This document shows, piece after piece, positions 1-8,667 of a stretch of DNA of 64,000 nucleotides. How positions within the stretch are numbered: position 1 is the first letter of the stretch; the number at the start of each line of letters is the position of its first letter. The notes under the pieces were generated by a model that was given only the letters and a program-made list of their open reading frames with translations, was not told the origin of the DNA and searched no databases. Location of the stretch: NCBI RefSeq assembly GCF_000488215.1, contig NZ_KI530712.1, positions 934,881-998,880 on the forward strand, in the 5' to 3' direction. The position numbers were made by a program, and so were the translations under genes. This stretch comes from Acinetobacter nectaris CIP 110549. GTDB lineage: Bacteria; Pseudomonadota; Gammaproteobacteria; Pseudomonadales; Moraxellaceae.

Positions 1-1723
1 TGCTCCTCTTGCAGAACCTGCTGTAGAAGCTGTAAAAGATGGTCGTATTAAGTTTGTTCCAGAACAATACACCAACATGTATATGGCTTGGATGAACAAT
101 ATTCAAGATTGGTGCATTTCTAGACAGCTTTGGTGGGGTCATCGTATTCCTGCATGGTATGACGCTGAAGGCAATGTATATGTAGGTCGTAATGAAGAAG
201 AAGTTCGCCAAAAGCATGATATTGCAGACCATATCGAACTCAACCAAGATGAAGATGTTCTCGATACATGGTTCTCATCAGGATTATGGACGTTCTCAAC
301 ATTAGGTTGGACTGGTGATGCAGCAAAAGATGCACTCAACGATGCATTAAAAACATTCCACCCGACAGACCTTCTTGTAACAGGCTTTGACATCATTTTC
401 TTCTGGGTTGCCCGTATGATTATGATGACCATGCACTTCATGAAAAATGAAGATGGTACCCCTCAAGTCCCATTTAAAACAGTGTATGTACATGGGCTTG
501 TACGTGATGGTGAAGGTCAAAAAATGTCTAAATCTAAAGGAAATGTCTTAGATCCTTTAGACCTTATTGATGGTATTGACCTTGAAAGCCTTGTGAAAAA
601 GCGTACTTTTGGCTTAATGAATCCAAAACAAGCTGAAAAAATCGAGAAGTCTACTCGTAAAGAGTTCCCTGATGGTATTAACTCTTATGGGACAGATGCT
701 GTGCGCTTTACTTTCTGTGCACTGGCAAATACAGGTCGTGATATTAAGTTCGATTTAAAACGTGTCGAAGGATACCGTAATTTCTGTAATAAAATTTGGA
801 ATGCAACACGCTTCGTCCTAATGAATATTGAAGGTCAGGACGTTGCTCAAACTGCTAATCCAGACTTATGGGAACTTCCTGAAAAGTGGATTATCAGCCG
901 TCTACAAAAAGCGGAAGCAAATGTACACCAAGCATTTAAAACACACCGTTTAGATATCGCTGCACAAAATATTTATGACTTTATTTGGAATGAATACTGC
1001 GATTGGTATGTTGAACTCACAAAACCTGTTTTAAACGATGTAAATGTTTCTGCTGAACGTAAAGCAGAAGTTAGACGTGTACTACTTAGCGTAATGGAAA
1101 CATCTTTACGCCTTGCTCATCCACTTATGCCATATCTTACAGAAGAAATTTGGCAGATTTTAGCACCAATGGTTGGTCGTGAAGGTAAAACCATCATGAC
1201 AGCAAATTACCCTATTGCTGAAGAAGATAAGATCAATGAGCAAGCTGAAACTGATATGAGCTGGTTACAAGGCTTAATTGGTGCAGTTCGTAATATCCGT
1301 GGTGAAATGGGTCTAGGTAATGCACGCCTACTTCCTGTATTACTTAAAAATATTACAGATGCTGAGCAAACACGTATTCAACGCATTGAACCTTTATTTA
1401 AAGCCCTTGCTAAAGTTGAAAGCATTGAGTTTCTCAGTGACTCACAAGAGCCACCGCTTTCTTCATCGAGTGTAATTGGTCATGCGTCTGTATTTGTACC
1501 AATGAAAGGGTTAATTGATCCAAAAGCAGAGCTTGCACGTCTACAAAAAGACTTAGACAAAGTTCAAAAGCAACACGATCAAATTGCAAATAAACTTTCA
1601 AATGAAGGTTTTGTGAAAAAAGCACCTCCTGCCGTTGTCGAAGGTGAAAAAGCAAAACTTGCAGAGTTTGTAGCTCAACTTGAAAAAGTAAAATACAACA
1701 TGGAACAAATTGCAAACCTATAA
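1..1723 (+). CDS. valS: valine--tRNA ligase, C-terminal part (5' end off window)
   Basis: Class I aminoacyl-tRNA synthetase that charges tRNA-Val in the cytoplasm and edits misactivated threonine. The reading frame is open from base 2, so the true start lies before the window. The [10 protein letters not shown] segment of the catalytic domain lies at about 121-150, and the KMSKS signature for ATP binding is encoded near 520-540. An all-helical anticodon-binding domain follows, and the protein ends in the long coiled-coil tail typical of ValRS (about 1510-1720, rich in K, E and Q). The gene stops at TAA 1721-1723, just before a strong terminator shared with the convergent gene. Identification is very secure; only the N-terminal half is missing. 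Confidence 0.97.
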   Translation, partial: APLAEPAVEAVKDGRIKFVPEQYTNMYMAWMNNIQDWCISRQLWWGHRIPAWYDAEGNVYVGRNEEEVRQKHDIADHIELNQDEDVLDTWFSSGLWTFSTLGWTGDAAKDALNDALKTFHPTDLLVTGFDIIFFWVARMIMMTMHFMKNEDGTPQVPFKTVYVHGLVRDGEGQKMSKSKGNVLDPLDLIDGIDLESLVKKRTFGLMNPKQAEKIEKSTRKEFPDGINSYGTDAVRFTFCALANTGRDIKFDLKRVEGYRNFCNKIWNATRFVLMNIEGQDVAQTANPDLWELPEKWIISRLQKAEANVHQAFKTHRLDIAAQNIYDFIWNEYCDWYVELTKPVLNDVNVSAERKAEVRRVLLSVMETSLRLAHPLMPYLTEEIWQILAPMVGREGKTIMTANYPIAEEDKINEQAETDMSWLQGLIGAVRNIRGEMGLGNARLLPVLLKNITDAEQTRIQRIEPLFKALAKVESIEFLSDSQEPPLSSSSVIGHASVFVPMKGLIDPKAELARLQKDLDKVQKQHDQIANKLSNEGFVKKAPPAVVEGEKAKLAEFVAQLEKVKYNMEQIANL

Positions 1724-1732
1724 AACATAATA

Positions 1733-1762
1733 AAAAAGGGCTGATTATTCAGCCCTTTTTTA
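1733..1762. terminator. bidirectional rho-independent terminator, valS / DUF202
   Basis: Perfect 7-bp stem GGGCTGA (1738-1744) / TCAGCCC (1749-1755) with loop TTAT. An A-run lies on the left and a T-run on the right, so it can end transcription from both converging genes. The stop codon of the leftward DUF202 gene (1760-1762) sits inside the T-run. Confidence 0.9.
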
Positions 1763-2119
1763 TACAAAGAATGTAATTATTAATAAGCATCCACACAATA
1801 CATTTATCATTGTAAGAAACATGGGTAAATCTGTCCGATATCCCTCAATCATTTCATTTTCTGTAAGTGATTTCAGCGCGATTTTATACTGTCGAACAGA
1901 CCATAGACTAATAATAATACCCAATATAACAATAACAACTGCAAAAGCTTTACTTAATAATATTTTGTGTGCTTCCCCATTTGGATTTAAAAAACTTCCT
2001 AGAACGGTAGATCGTTCTAGGACAAAACCAAATGCAATTAGCCCTAATCCACTTCTATTCCATGCAAGTAACGTTCTCTCTAAAGCGAGTAATACACGAG
2101 GATCATTTAAGTTTGACAC
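1760..2119 (-). CDS. DUF202 family small inner-membrane protein (YidH-like)
   Basis: 119-aa membrane protein. The N-terminal motif DPRVLLALERTLLAWNRSGL (residues 6-25) is the signature of the DUF202/YidH family, whose biochemical function is not established. Three hydrophobic segments can be seen at about 19-36, 57-74 and 98-118. The start ATG has a good AAGGA ribosome site and lies only 12 bp downstream of the pmrB stop, so it is probably the fourth gene of the pmrCAB transcript. It ends in the terminator shared with valS. A role in the polymyxin/lipid A response is inferred from position only. Confidence 0.85.
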   Translation of the reverse strand: MSNLNDPRVLLALERTLLAWNRSGLGLIAFGFVLERSTVLGSFLNPNGEAHKILLSKAFAVVIVILGIIISLWSVRQYKIALKSLTENEMIEGYRTDLPMFLTMINVLCGCLLIITFFV

Positions 2120-2131
2120 ATTTATTATCCT

Positions 2132-3469
2132 TTAGGAGTTATCACTCACAGTCAACTTAATGGGTAATTTAATTAAAACTTTTAACCCACCAAGTTCCTT
2201 ACTTTCACCTAAAGATAAAGTACCACCTGCACGCTGAGTCGCTTTTTGTACAATAGAAAGCCCTAAACCGCTGCCAACTTCTAAATGATGATGTACACGA
2301 TAAAAACGCTTTAATACTTCTTCATATTGCTCTTGAGGAATACCGGGACCGCTATCTTCAATACATACAAACCCAAACTTACTATGTATATCTTCATAAA
2401 CTGAAATATTAATAACACCAGAGTCAGGCGTATACTTAATCGCATTATCAATTAGGTTATAAATAATTGAATGAATCGTTGGTTCAAAACTTTGAATAGT
2501 GACTTCATCATTACGCTCAAAACCCAAATCAATATCTTTTTCCATTGCTAAGTTCATCAACTGTTCAACACAGTTAAGTGCAACATCATTCAGTAAAAAT
2601 CGTTTTGGCTGTTCAAGTACATGTAAAGATGTATCTTGTTTAGCTAAAGACAATAATTGGCTGACTAAGTGCTGAATACGTGCAAGCCCTTTACTTAAAT
2701 TAATTAAAGCAGGGTTTTCAGGAAAATCTCTGAGTAGAATTTTTGTTTGTAAATTCAGTGCGGTAATAGGTGTTCGCAACTCATGTGCAGCATCAGCAAT
2801 AAATTGCTTTTGCTCCTGTTGAGTTCTTGAAATCCTATCAAACAAATAGTTAATTTCCTTTACTGCTGGCAGAAGCTCTATCGGATACTGTGTATTGGTT
2901 AAATGTGTTAGCTCATTAGAATCGCGCTGAGCAAGCTCACTTTTTAAATCATCTAATGGCTTTAGGCTTCTTTTAATAATCCAAACAATAAGCAACATTG
3001 CCAATGGCATAATTAAAAGAAATGGTAAGACCATACTACCTGCAAGCTCAAGTGCCAATACTTTACGAACACGTTGATGCTGACTAACCTGAACTTGATA
3101 ATCTTTCGTAGGTAGGACATAGGTATACCATGTCCCTGACTCTGTTTCATGTTGATAAAAACCAGCTTTTTTAACTTGTGGAACAAGAAGTTGATTTTTC
3201 TCGAGCTCATCTAAATCATCATATGACCAAATATCAATAAATAGCTCTTCTTGTTGCTTATCTGGATCTAGATTCAACTGGCTATGCGTATTTTTCAAGT
3301 TGAGCATTGTTGCACGACTTGCTAAAAACTGCATTTGCGCATCTAAAATCCGAGTAAGTTCCTTAAGCGCAATATGATACGTTGAGAACATGAGTACACA
3401 TGCCATTACAATACTCAGCAGTGATGTTAATACCACAAGCCGAGTATTTAACGAGCTGTGTTTTTCCAT
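2132..3469 (-). CDS. pmrB: PmrB sensor histidine kinase
   Basis: 445-aa inner-membrane sensor kinase, partner of PmrA in controlling lipid A phosphoethanolamine addition. In order: TM1 about 10-32, periplasmic sensor region about 33-137, TM2 about 143-165, HAMP linker about 166-218, HisKA dimerisation domain with the phospho-acceptor His229 in DAAHELRTP, then a HATPase_c domain with N-box (NLIDNAIKYTP), G1 (DSGPGIP) and G2 (GSGLGLSIV) boxes near the C-terminus. Length equals that of Acinetobacter PmrB. The pmrC-pmrA-pmrB order and gaps of 12-19 bp argue for one operon. Mutations in this gene are a known route to colistin resistance in the genus; whether any such change is present cannot be judged here. 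Confidence 0.95.
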   Translation of the reverse strand: MEKHSSLNTRLVVLTSLLSIVMACVLMFSTYHIALKELTRILDAQMQFLASRATMLNLKNTHSQLNLDPDKQQEELFIDIWSYDDLDELEKNQLLVPQVKKAGFYQHETESGTWYTYVLPTKDYQVQVSQHQRVRKVLALELAGSMVLPFLLIMPLAMLLIVWIIKRSLKPLDDLKSELAQRDSNELTHLTNTQYPIELLPAVKEINYLFDRISRTQQEQKQFIADAAHELRTPITALNLQTKILLRDFPENPALINLSKGLARIQHLVSQLLSLAKQDTSLHVLEQPKRFLLNDVALNCVEQLMNLAMEKDIDLGFERNDEVTIQSFEPTIHSIIYNLIDNAIKYTPDSGVINISVYEDIHSKFGFVCIEDSGPGIPQEQYEEVLKRFYRVHHHLEVGSGLGLSIVQKATQRAGGTLSLGESKELGGLKVLIKLPIKLTVSDNS

Positions 3470-3484
3470 TTTATAGCAACCTAA

Positions 3485-4162
3485 TTAAGAATTATGCCCT
3501 AGACGGTAGCCTAGACCACGAATAGTACGAATAAAATCTTTCCCAAGTTTGGTACGTAAATGGTGGATATAAACCTCTATCGTATTACTTGATACTTCAC
3601 TATCAAAGTCATACAACTTATCTTCTAAATTTGCTTTAGAGAAAATTTTATTTGGGTACATCATCAATGGAATTAAAATTGCCCACTCACGATTAGATAA
3701 TTCAATAATTTGACCTTTATACTTCGCAATATGCTGTTCAATATCTAAAATTAGTTCACCATTATTTAGAATCTTATCTGCTGGTGTATTCTGAGAATCT
3801 ATACCTGCTCTTCTTAACAGTGCATGAATTCTTGCTAATAACTCTTCAAACTCATAAGGCTTCACAAGATAATCATCAGCGCCCTGATTTAAGCCATCTA
3901 CACGATTTTCCAGCTGATCTCTTGCTGAAATAATTAAAACAGGCGTTTGCGTCTTTTGGCGAATTTGCTTAAGTACCTGCATTCCATCCATCATTGGCAA
4001 ACCCAAATCAAGCAAAATCATATCATATTGATGCTTTGCTAAATCAGATAGACCGTCTAACCCATTATTAAACCATTCAACTTCAAAACCATGATACTTC
4101 AACAATGTAATTGTCGATTCTGCAATCATGAAATCATCTTCAATGATTAATATTTTCGTCAT
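3485..4162 (-). CDS. pmrA: PmrA response regulator (OmpR family)
   Basis: 225-aa DNA-binding response regulator. The receiver domain (1-120) has acidic residues E8-D9-D10, the phospho-acceptor Asp52 in LLDLGLP and the conserved Lys of LVKPYEF near 102. The C-terminal winged helix (about 130-222) has the OmpR-type ending TIRGLGYRLG. It is expected to activate its own operon, and phosphorylation by PmrB is inferred from adjacency (15 bp). Gene order and length match Acinetobacter pmrA. Confidence 0.95.
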   Translation of the reverse strand: MTKILIIEDDFMIAESTITLLKYHGFEVEWFNNGLDGLSDLAKHQYDMILLDLGLPMMDGMQVLKQIRQKTQTPVLIISARDQLENRVDGLNQGADDYLVKPYEFEELLARIHALLRRAGIDSQNTPADKILNNGELILDIEQHIAKYKGQIIELSNREWAILIPLMMYPNKIFSKANLEDKLYDFDSEVSSNTIEVYIHHLRTKLGKDFIRTIRGLGYRLGHNS

Positions 4163-4181
4163 AATTTACTGCTCTAGTTAT

Positions 4182-5828
4182 TTATTGGCTGTGACAATAC
4201 GACAGCATATTTAAATTTGGATTAATCACTTGCGTTTTTATGTCAAGTAAACCCAACATTGTTGGAAATAAATTATCTTGTCCAACCAATTTGGTTTGCT
4301 GAGATTGCAAGCAACTTAATTGACCCATATTATTTTTATCCCAAGCACCTGAAAACCACATCATCATTGGAATATGTGTTTGTTGAGATGGTGCAAATGC
4401 GTATGGCGCACCATGTAAATACAACCCATTTTCCCCTGTAGACTCTCCATGGTCAGACAGATACCAAAAACCCGTTTGATACTTTTGATTTTCCTGTAAA
4501 TTCTTAATAACCTGACTCAAAATATAATCTGTATAAACAATACTATTATCGTAAGTGTTGATCAATGTCTGATGGTCACAGTTTTGGATAGTATTGGTAT
4601 TACAAATAGGTTTAAAAGGCTCAAACTCAGGGCGTGTACGCTCATAATAGGCTGGCCCATGGCTTCCAACCTGATGCAAGACAACAAGCTGTGGGGTCAC
4701 ATCATCTTTAGGAATACTATCTATATATTGCTTCAAGCTAGCCAATAAAATTGCATCATCACACTCACCATCTGCTTGGCAGTATTTTTTCTGTAATTGC
4801 TCTGGAATATCATACTGATGCACACGATCACATGCACCTTTACAGCCCGAATTATTATCAATCCAAGTCACTTTATAACCTGCACGTTGTGCGATATCTA
4901 ACAGCCCTTCTCTATGAGATGCTAAACGGCTATCGTAACTCGTTCTTGGCATTCCAGAAAACATACAAGGTACAGAAACAGCTGTTGCGGTACCGCATGA
5001 ATGGGCATCTTTAAAATTAATTAACTCTGATATTTTTGAAAGCTCAGGGTTTGTATTTCTTCCATACCCATCTAAAGAAAAACTTTCAGCTCGTGCCGTT
5101 TCACCAACAACTAAAACCATCAGCTTAGGTTGTTTTTGTTTAACAGTGAGTTCTGCATCCTCACCATAATGTACTAATGGTAATGGCTTGTAAGATAATT
5201 TCTTATAATAGTTCAGACCTGAGTTAAAAACATTATTCGGTGAAATTAAATCTCTTATTTCTCTATGACCACGAAATAAAGAGCTAAAGTCAATATAACT
5301 AGCATATATAAGAGAACCTGCAACAACCAGTGCAGCAATAATACTCATGATTTTTTTGAGTAGAATTTTTCCAAAATTTTCTTTTTTTATAGGAATAATA
5401 CAAAATAGAATGCTTGGTAAAACAGCAAATAAAAAGAACCAACTTAGAAGATCACTAGATACAAGTGCAAAAGCCTCCTTTGTATCTGTCTGCATCATAT
5501 TTTGAATTTGCTCAGGCGTAATCATAATACCCATGCTATTTACAAAATATGCAGTACACCCACTAATTATAATAAGTAATATAGCAACGATTCTTTTAGA
5601 CCAATACCATGAAATTAATTGGAGAACAATAAAGTAATAGGAAACTAAAACAACAATGAGGGATATCACCCAAAAAACTGCATGCAAGCCATGCAGATCT
5701 GAATAGATTAAAGCTTTTTTAAAAAAATTAATATTTAAAGCACATGCCAACCAAATAGCGAGAACTAAATTAAACCTCCCTAACGTTAAGGTAGGTATTT
5801 TACTTCGGATAAATTGTAAGAAAGGCAT
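4182..5828 (-). CDS. pmrC: PmrC lipid A phosphoethanolamine transferase (EptA/MCR family)
   Basis: 548-aa inner-membrane enzyme that transfers phosphoethanolamine from phosphatidylethanolamine to lipid A, lowering affinity for polymyxins. Five hydrophobic segments occupy about residues 18-175. The periplasmic sulfatase-fold domain follows: the metal-ligand segment GETARAES (242-249), the nucleophile segment SCGTATAVSVPC (277-288) with Thr282 in the position of the catalytic Thr of MCR-1 and a Cys pair likely disulfide-bonded, and a DHGES metal motif near the C-terminus. Start ATG at 5828. It is the first gene of pmrCAB; its upstream region carries two inverted repeats described separately. 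Confidence 0.95.
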   Translation of the reverse strand: MPFLQFIRSKIPTLTLGRFNLVLAIWLACALNINFFKKALIYSDLHGLHAVFWVISLIVVLVSYYFIVLQLISWYWSKRIVAILLIIISGCTAYFVNSMGIMITPEQIQNMMQTDTKEAFALVSSDLLSWFFLFAVLPSILFCIIPIKKENFGKILLKKIMSIIAALVVAGSLIYASYIDFSSLFRGHREIRDLISPNNVFNSGLNYYKKLSYKPLPLVHYGEDAELTVKQKQPKLMVLVVGETARAESFSLDGYGRNTNPELSKISELINFKDAHSCGTATAVSVPCMFSGMPRTSYDSRLASHREGLLDIAQRAGYKVTWIDNNSGCKGACDRVHQYDIPEQLQKKYCQADGECDDAILLASLKQYIDSIPKDDVTPQLVVLHQVGSHGPAYYERTRPEFEPFKPICNTNTIQNCDHQTLINTYDNSIVYTDYILSQVIKNLQENQKYQTGFWYLSDHGESTGENGLYLHGAPYAFAPSQQTHIPMMMWFSGAWDKNNMGQLSCLQSQQTKLVGQDNLFPTMLGLLDIKTQVINPNLNMLSYCHSQ

Positions 5829-5856
5829 GAATAACTACTTCCACTCAAATGATTAC

Positions 5857-5891
5857 AATCTAAGTTCATTTCGTGAAGAGTAACTTAGATT
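5857..5891. promoter_or_regulatory. perfect inverted repeat upstream of pmrC
   Basis: AATCTAAGTT (5857-5866) and its exact complement AACTTAGATT (5882-5891) separated by 15 nt, located 29-63 nt upstream of the pmrC start. It does not fit the direct-repeat TTAA-type PmrA box known from enterics. It may be an operator or a hairpin in the pmrC leader. Confidence 0.55.
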
Positions 5892-5897
5892 TTTACA

Positions 5898-5918
5898 TAC
5901 ATTGCCACATACAATGTA
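5898..5918. promoter_or_regulatory. second inverted repeat upstream of pmrC
   Basis: TACATTG (5898-5904) and CAATGTA (5912-5918) with a 7-nt spacer, 70-90 nt upstream of pmrC and only 6 nt from the first dyad. The spacing and symmetry resemble a dimeric regulator site, but no known regulator consensus is recognised. Confidence 0.4.
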
Positions 5919-5943
5919 GGTAACGCACTTTAGCAGATTTAAA

Positions 5944-5984
5944 ATAAAAAACTGCAACAGGCTCACCTATTGCAGTTTTTTTAA
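5944..5984. terminator. rho-independent terminator of the dcaP-like gene
   Basis: Stem AAAAACTGCAA (5947-5957) / TTGCAGTTTTT (5970-5980) with an inner AGG/CCT pair. A-rich on the left and T-rich on the right, so it works for leftward transcription from the porin gene and possibly in both directions. Confidence 0.85.
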
Positions 5985-6007
5985 ACGGTTAACTACTATA
6001 TTTTAAC

Positions 6008-7414
6008 TTAGAAGTTGTATTGAGCAACGAAGTTAATACGAGAGTAGTCACCAGTTTGGTCTGTAAATGTTTTACGTTGACCATATGTATATTCTGCACC
6101 AATATCAAAGTCTTTAACTGGTGTATAGAATGTATTCACAAGTACGTTGTACATAGATTTGCTATACGCAGAGTTTTTCAAGTTAGCTGCTGTATATGCT
6201 GTGTCTTTCTTATTCCAAATTGCACCACCTAACACAGCAGATCTGAACTGGCTGTTCCACTTATGTGTATAACCAGCAAATACTGCATCAGATTCAATTT
6301 GGTTAATCGCAACAGGATTTGTTCCATTTGCAGTTACAGAATATGCTGCTGCATTTGGATAAATCATATATTTGTTATCACCAGCAATATGGTAATAATT
6401 TGCTAGGATTGCATCATTTTCCGTAAGGTTGTATTTACCACCAACACCTACACCCCAAGCAAGTTTTTCAATATCATTACTGCTGTTTGTAGCTACACGA
6501 TTTTCATGCAAGAAGCCAACTGCTTGTAAAGATCCTTTTTTGTCAGCTGTTGTTGCAGCATACTGTACGCTTAACGTTGGTAGACGGCTACCACCGCTTG
6601 TTTGAGCTATACTATTTGATTCTTGATCTTTACCTGTTGTTCCTTCTAAAGCAACCAATACTTTTTGGTTTTTAGTAATTGGTTGTGTATAGCGTACTTG
6701 TACAGGACGTAAAGATGTAGAGCCCATAATACCATTAGGGTCAACTGTTGTTGGTGTATCTGTTACAAATGGAGATTGTGATTGACCAACTAACCAATTA
6801 CCTAAAGATACATAAGCATGACGAAGACGGAATGTACCATTACCATTTGTGTAGGTACCGCTTGTCATGAAGTCGCCTTCAATTTTTGCATTTAACGGGC
6901 CATAATCCGTTGGGCGTGTAAGATCTACGCCTAAACGAGAGTTAGCTGCTGAAACATTTAAGTTATCAGAAACATTACTCGCACCATTTAATGGAATTTT
7001 ATCAGTTCTGTTATAAACATCATTCACAGCATTACGTGTGTCATAAGTAACATCTGCACGTACACGACCATAAAGTTTTAGCTGTGTTTTACCATCAGCA
7101 AGTGTAATCCAACCCGGCTTAGCAGTTGCTTCTTTTGGCGCGACTGCTGGCTTTTCTAAAGACTGAATTGCTTGTTGTTGAAGCTGTACTGCTTGTTGTT
7201 GTTGTTGTCCAGAAAGCTGACTTTGCTGACCTGCAAGTTGTTGCTGTTGGCTAGAAAGCTGTTGAACAAGTTGTTGTAATTGAACAACCTGTGCCTGTAA
7301 ATCTGCTACTTGTTGCTGTTGTCCTGTTGTCTTTGTTGCAGCTTGAGCAGACCCTACAGTCCCCAAAATTAAAGCCGCACTAATAGAAAGTGCTAGTTTA
7401 TTTACCTTAACCAC
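6008..7414 (-). CDS. dcaP: DcaP-like trimeric outer-membrane porin
   Basis: Outer-membrane channel of the Acinetobacter DcaP family, whose members take up small anionic molecules and dicarboxylates. A signal peptide ending in GSAQA is followed by a Gln-rich region (about 45 residues, many QQQ and LQ) that should form the N-terminal coiled coil of this family, then a beta-barrel ending in FVAQYNF with the C-terminal Phe of outer-membrane proteins. Start choice: the frame also offers ATG at 7426 and TTG at 7432, but GAGG abuts that ATG. GTG at 7414 has GGAG at 6-nt spacing and gives a clean signal peptide (MVKVNKLALSIS...), so it is preferred. It is transcribed alone and ends at a strong terminator. 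Confidence 0.85.
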   Translation of the reverse strand: MVKVNKLALSISAALILGTVGSAQAATKTTGQQQQVADLQAQVVQLQQLVQQLSSQQQQLAGQQSQLSGQQQQQAVQLQQQAIQSLEKPAVAPKEATAKPGWITLADGKTQLKLYGRVRADVTYDTRNAVNDVYNRTDKIPLNGASNVSDNLNVSAANSRLGVDLTRPTDYGPLNAKIEGDFMTSGTYTNGNGTFRLRHAYVSLGNWLVGQSQSPFVTDTPTTVDPNGIMGSTSLRPVQVRYTQPITKNQKVLVALEGTTGKDQESNSIAQTSGGSRLPTLSVQYAATTADKKGSLQAVGFLHENRVATNSSNDIEKLAWGVGVGGKYNLTENDAILANYYHIAGDNKYMIYPNAAAYSVTANGTNPVAINQIESDAVFAGYTHKWNSQFRSAVLGGAIWNKKDTAYTAANLKNSAYSKSMYNVLVNTFYTPVKDFDIGAEYTYGQRKTFTDQTGDYSRINFVAQYNF

Positions 7415-7714
7415 AGAGTTCTCCATCCTCAAAAATGAGTAATCGCTATCGAAATTAGCATTAATATTGCAAATAAAAGTAACAAAATTATGACAATCAT
7501 TACAAAAATTAATAATATTTCTATTATTGAGCTTTTTATATACACCAAAAGTCGTATTTTTACTGAAATACTCATTATTGGTATATACAAAGTATAAGAA
7601 ATCTTATCTTTTGTAACAAATGTTCTCGCTAGTTAAAAACTAGCTCTTTCATGTGACAAATAAAAACAATATTTTATTACAGAGATATGAAAAAAATAGA
7701 TATTCACATCTCAA

Positions 7715-7752
7715 ATTGCTTTTCACTTTTATGAATAAAAGTGAAAAGCAAT
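7715..7752. repeat. 38-bp near-perfect palindrome (18-bp arms)
   Basis: Arms 7715-7732 and 7735-7752 are exact reverse complements (begin ATTGCTTTTCAC, end GTGAAAAGCAAT) around the two bases GA. No T-run follows on either strand, and no gene ends nearby, so it is not an ordinary terminator. Function unknown. Confidence 0.8.
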
Positions 7753-7909
7753 AATATTTAAATATGTAAATCAACAAATTAAGTTCAAAAAATCCATAAA
7801 CTTAATTTTTGCTGAAATATATAAATTACAGAAAAAATTTTAGGTAACAATCATACCAATGCTCTATTTTTTTCTTTTTTTATGTCAGATATAGTTTAAT
7901 GTTTTATCT

Positions 7910-7931
7910 ATATTACAAATATCTGTAATAT
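7910..7931. promoter_or_regulatory. operator-like dyad upstream of acyltransferase
   Basis: ATATTACA (7910-7917), 6-nt spacer, TGTAATAT (7924-7931), 42 bp before the ATG at 7973. The size and symmetry suit a homodimeric repressor. No known consensus is recognised. Confidence 0.4.
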
Positions 7932-7972
7932 TTTAATTATTGATTAAATGTATATTTCAATATTGAGTCAAG

Positions 7973-8605
7973 ATGATTAAAAAAGATTACCCGATCCTAC
8001 CCTCCAATCTTCCAGCTAGAGGAAACACATATTCTCGTGCATTCTTTAAAAATATTCTGCATATACAAGGATGGAAATTTGAAGGTAATATTCCAAATGT
8101 ACCCAAAGGTATTGCTATTTTACTGCCACATACTTCAAATTTAGATGGATGGTATGCGCTTATTGGTATCTTAGGTTTAGGCGTTAAAATTTCTATCCTC
8201 GCAAAAGATGATCTTTTTAATACTCCTCTAAAGCCATTACTGCATAAAGTTGATATCATTCCAATAAAAAGAAATAGCCAAAATGGCTTTACTCAACAAG
8301 CTATTGATACTTTAAATAATAAAGAACGCATTTGGATTGGTATGGCCCCTGAAGGAACTCGGCAACAAGCCTCCAGTTTTAAAAGTGGTTTTTATCGTAT
8401 TGCTGATGGTGCAGGAGTTCCCATTGTTATGTTCTCATTAAACTATCAAACCAAAACGTTAACCTGCATTGGAAGCTTCATGCCCAGTGGTAATTATGAA
8501 AAAGATTTACCAATTCTTTTATCTTTCTATACCTCTCAAAACTGCTACCCTAAACATCTATCACGTCTATCTTTACCGTTACAAAAACAATTAAAAATAA
8601 GCTAG
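7973..8605 (+). CDS. lysophospholipid acyltransferase family protein (PlsC-like)
   Basis: 210-aa member of the glycerophospholipid acyltransferase family. The catalytic HX4D motif is HTSNLD (residues 53-58) and the phosphate-binding motif is PEGTR (126-130). There is no clear N-terminal membrane anchor and the C-terminal part is short, as in the small YihG/PlsC-related proteins. These enzymes move an acyl chain onto a lysolipid at the inner face of the inner membrane; the actual substrate is not evident. It stands 62 nt before the patatin-like lipoprotein gene, hinting at a phospholipid turnover pair. Confidence 0.85.
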   Translation: MIKKDYPILPSNLPARGNTYSRAFFKNILHIQGWKFEGNIPNVPKGIAILLPHTSNLDGWYALIGILGLGVKISILAKDDLFNTPLKPLLHKVDIIPIKRNSQNGFTQQAIDTLNNKERIWIGMAPEGTRQQASSFKSGFYRIADGAGVPIVMFSLNYQTKTLTCIGSFMPSGNYEKDLPILLSFYTSQNCYPKHLSRLSLPLQKQLKIS

Positions 8606-8667
8606 TAAACTTATATAAAATCTGCTGATATGTGCCACAAATTCCTTATCATGAAATGTTACTTACT

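Larger units (their letters stand above)
7433..7972. other. 540-bp AT-rich intergenic region with several dyads, no gene
   Basis: Lies between the divergent porin and acyltransferase genes. No ORF with a ribosome site is visible. It holds a hairpin GCTAGTT-AAA-AACTAGC (7628-7644), a 38-bp palindrome (7715-7752), an 8-bp operator-like dyad (7910-7931), and two TATATACA copies near 7548 and 7581. The promoters of both flanking genes must lie here, but I cannot place either with confidence. Confidence 0.6.

Noticed and set aside
1821..2135. 104-codon ORF on the plus strand
   Set aside because: Antisense shadow of the DUF202 gene, without a recognisable domain.
5857..5891. Reading the pmrC upstream dyad as a classical PmrA box
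   Set aside because: The PmrA box is a direct repeat of a TTAA-type hexamer; this is an inverted repeat of another sequence.
7715..7752. Reading the 38-bp palindrome as a terminator
   Set aside because: No T-run on either strand and no gene ends near it.
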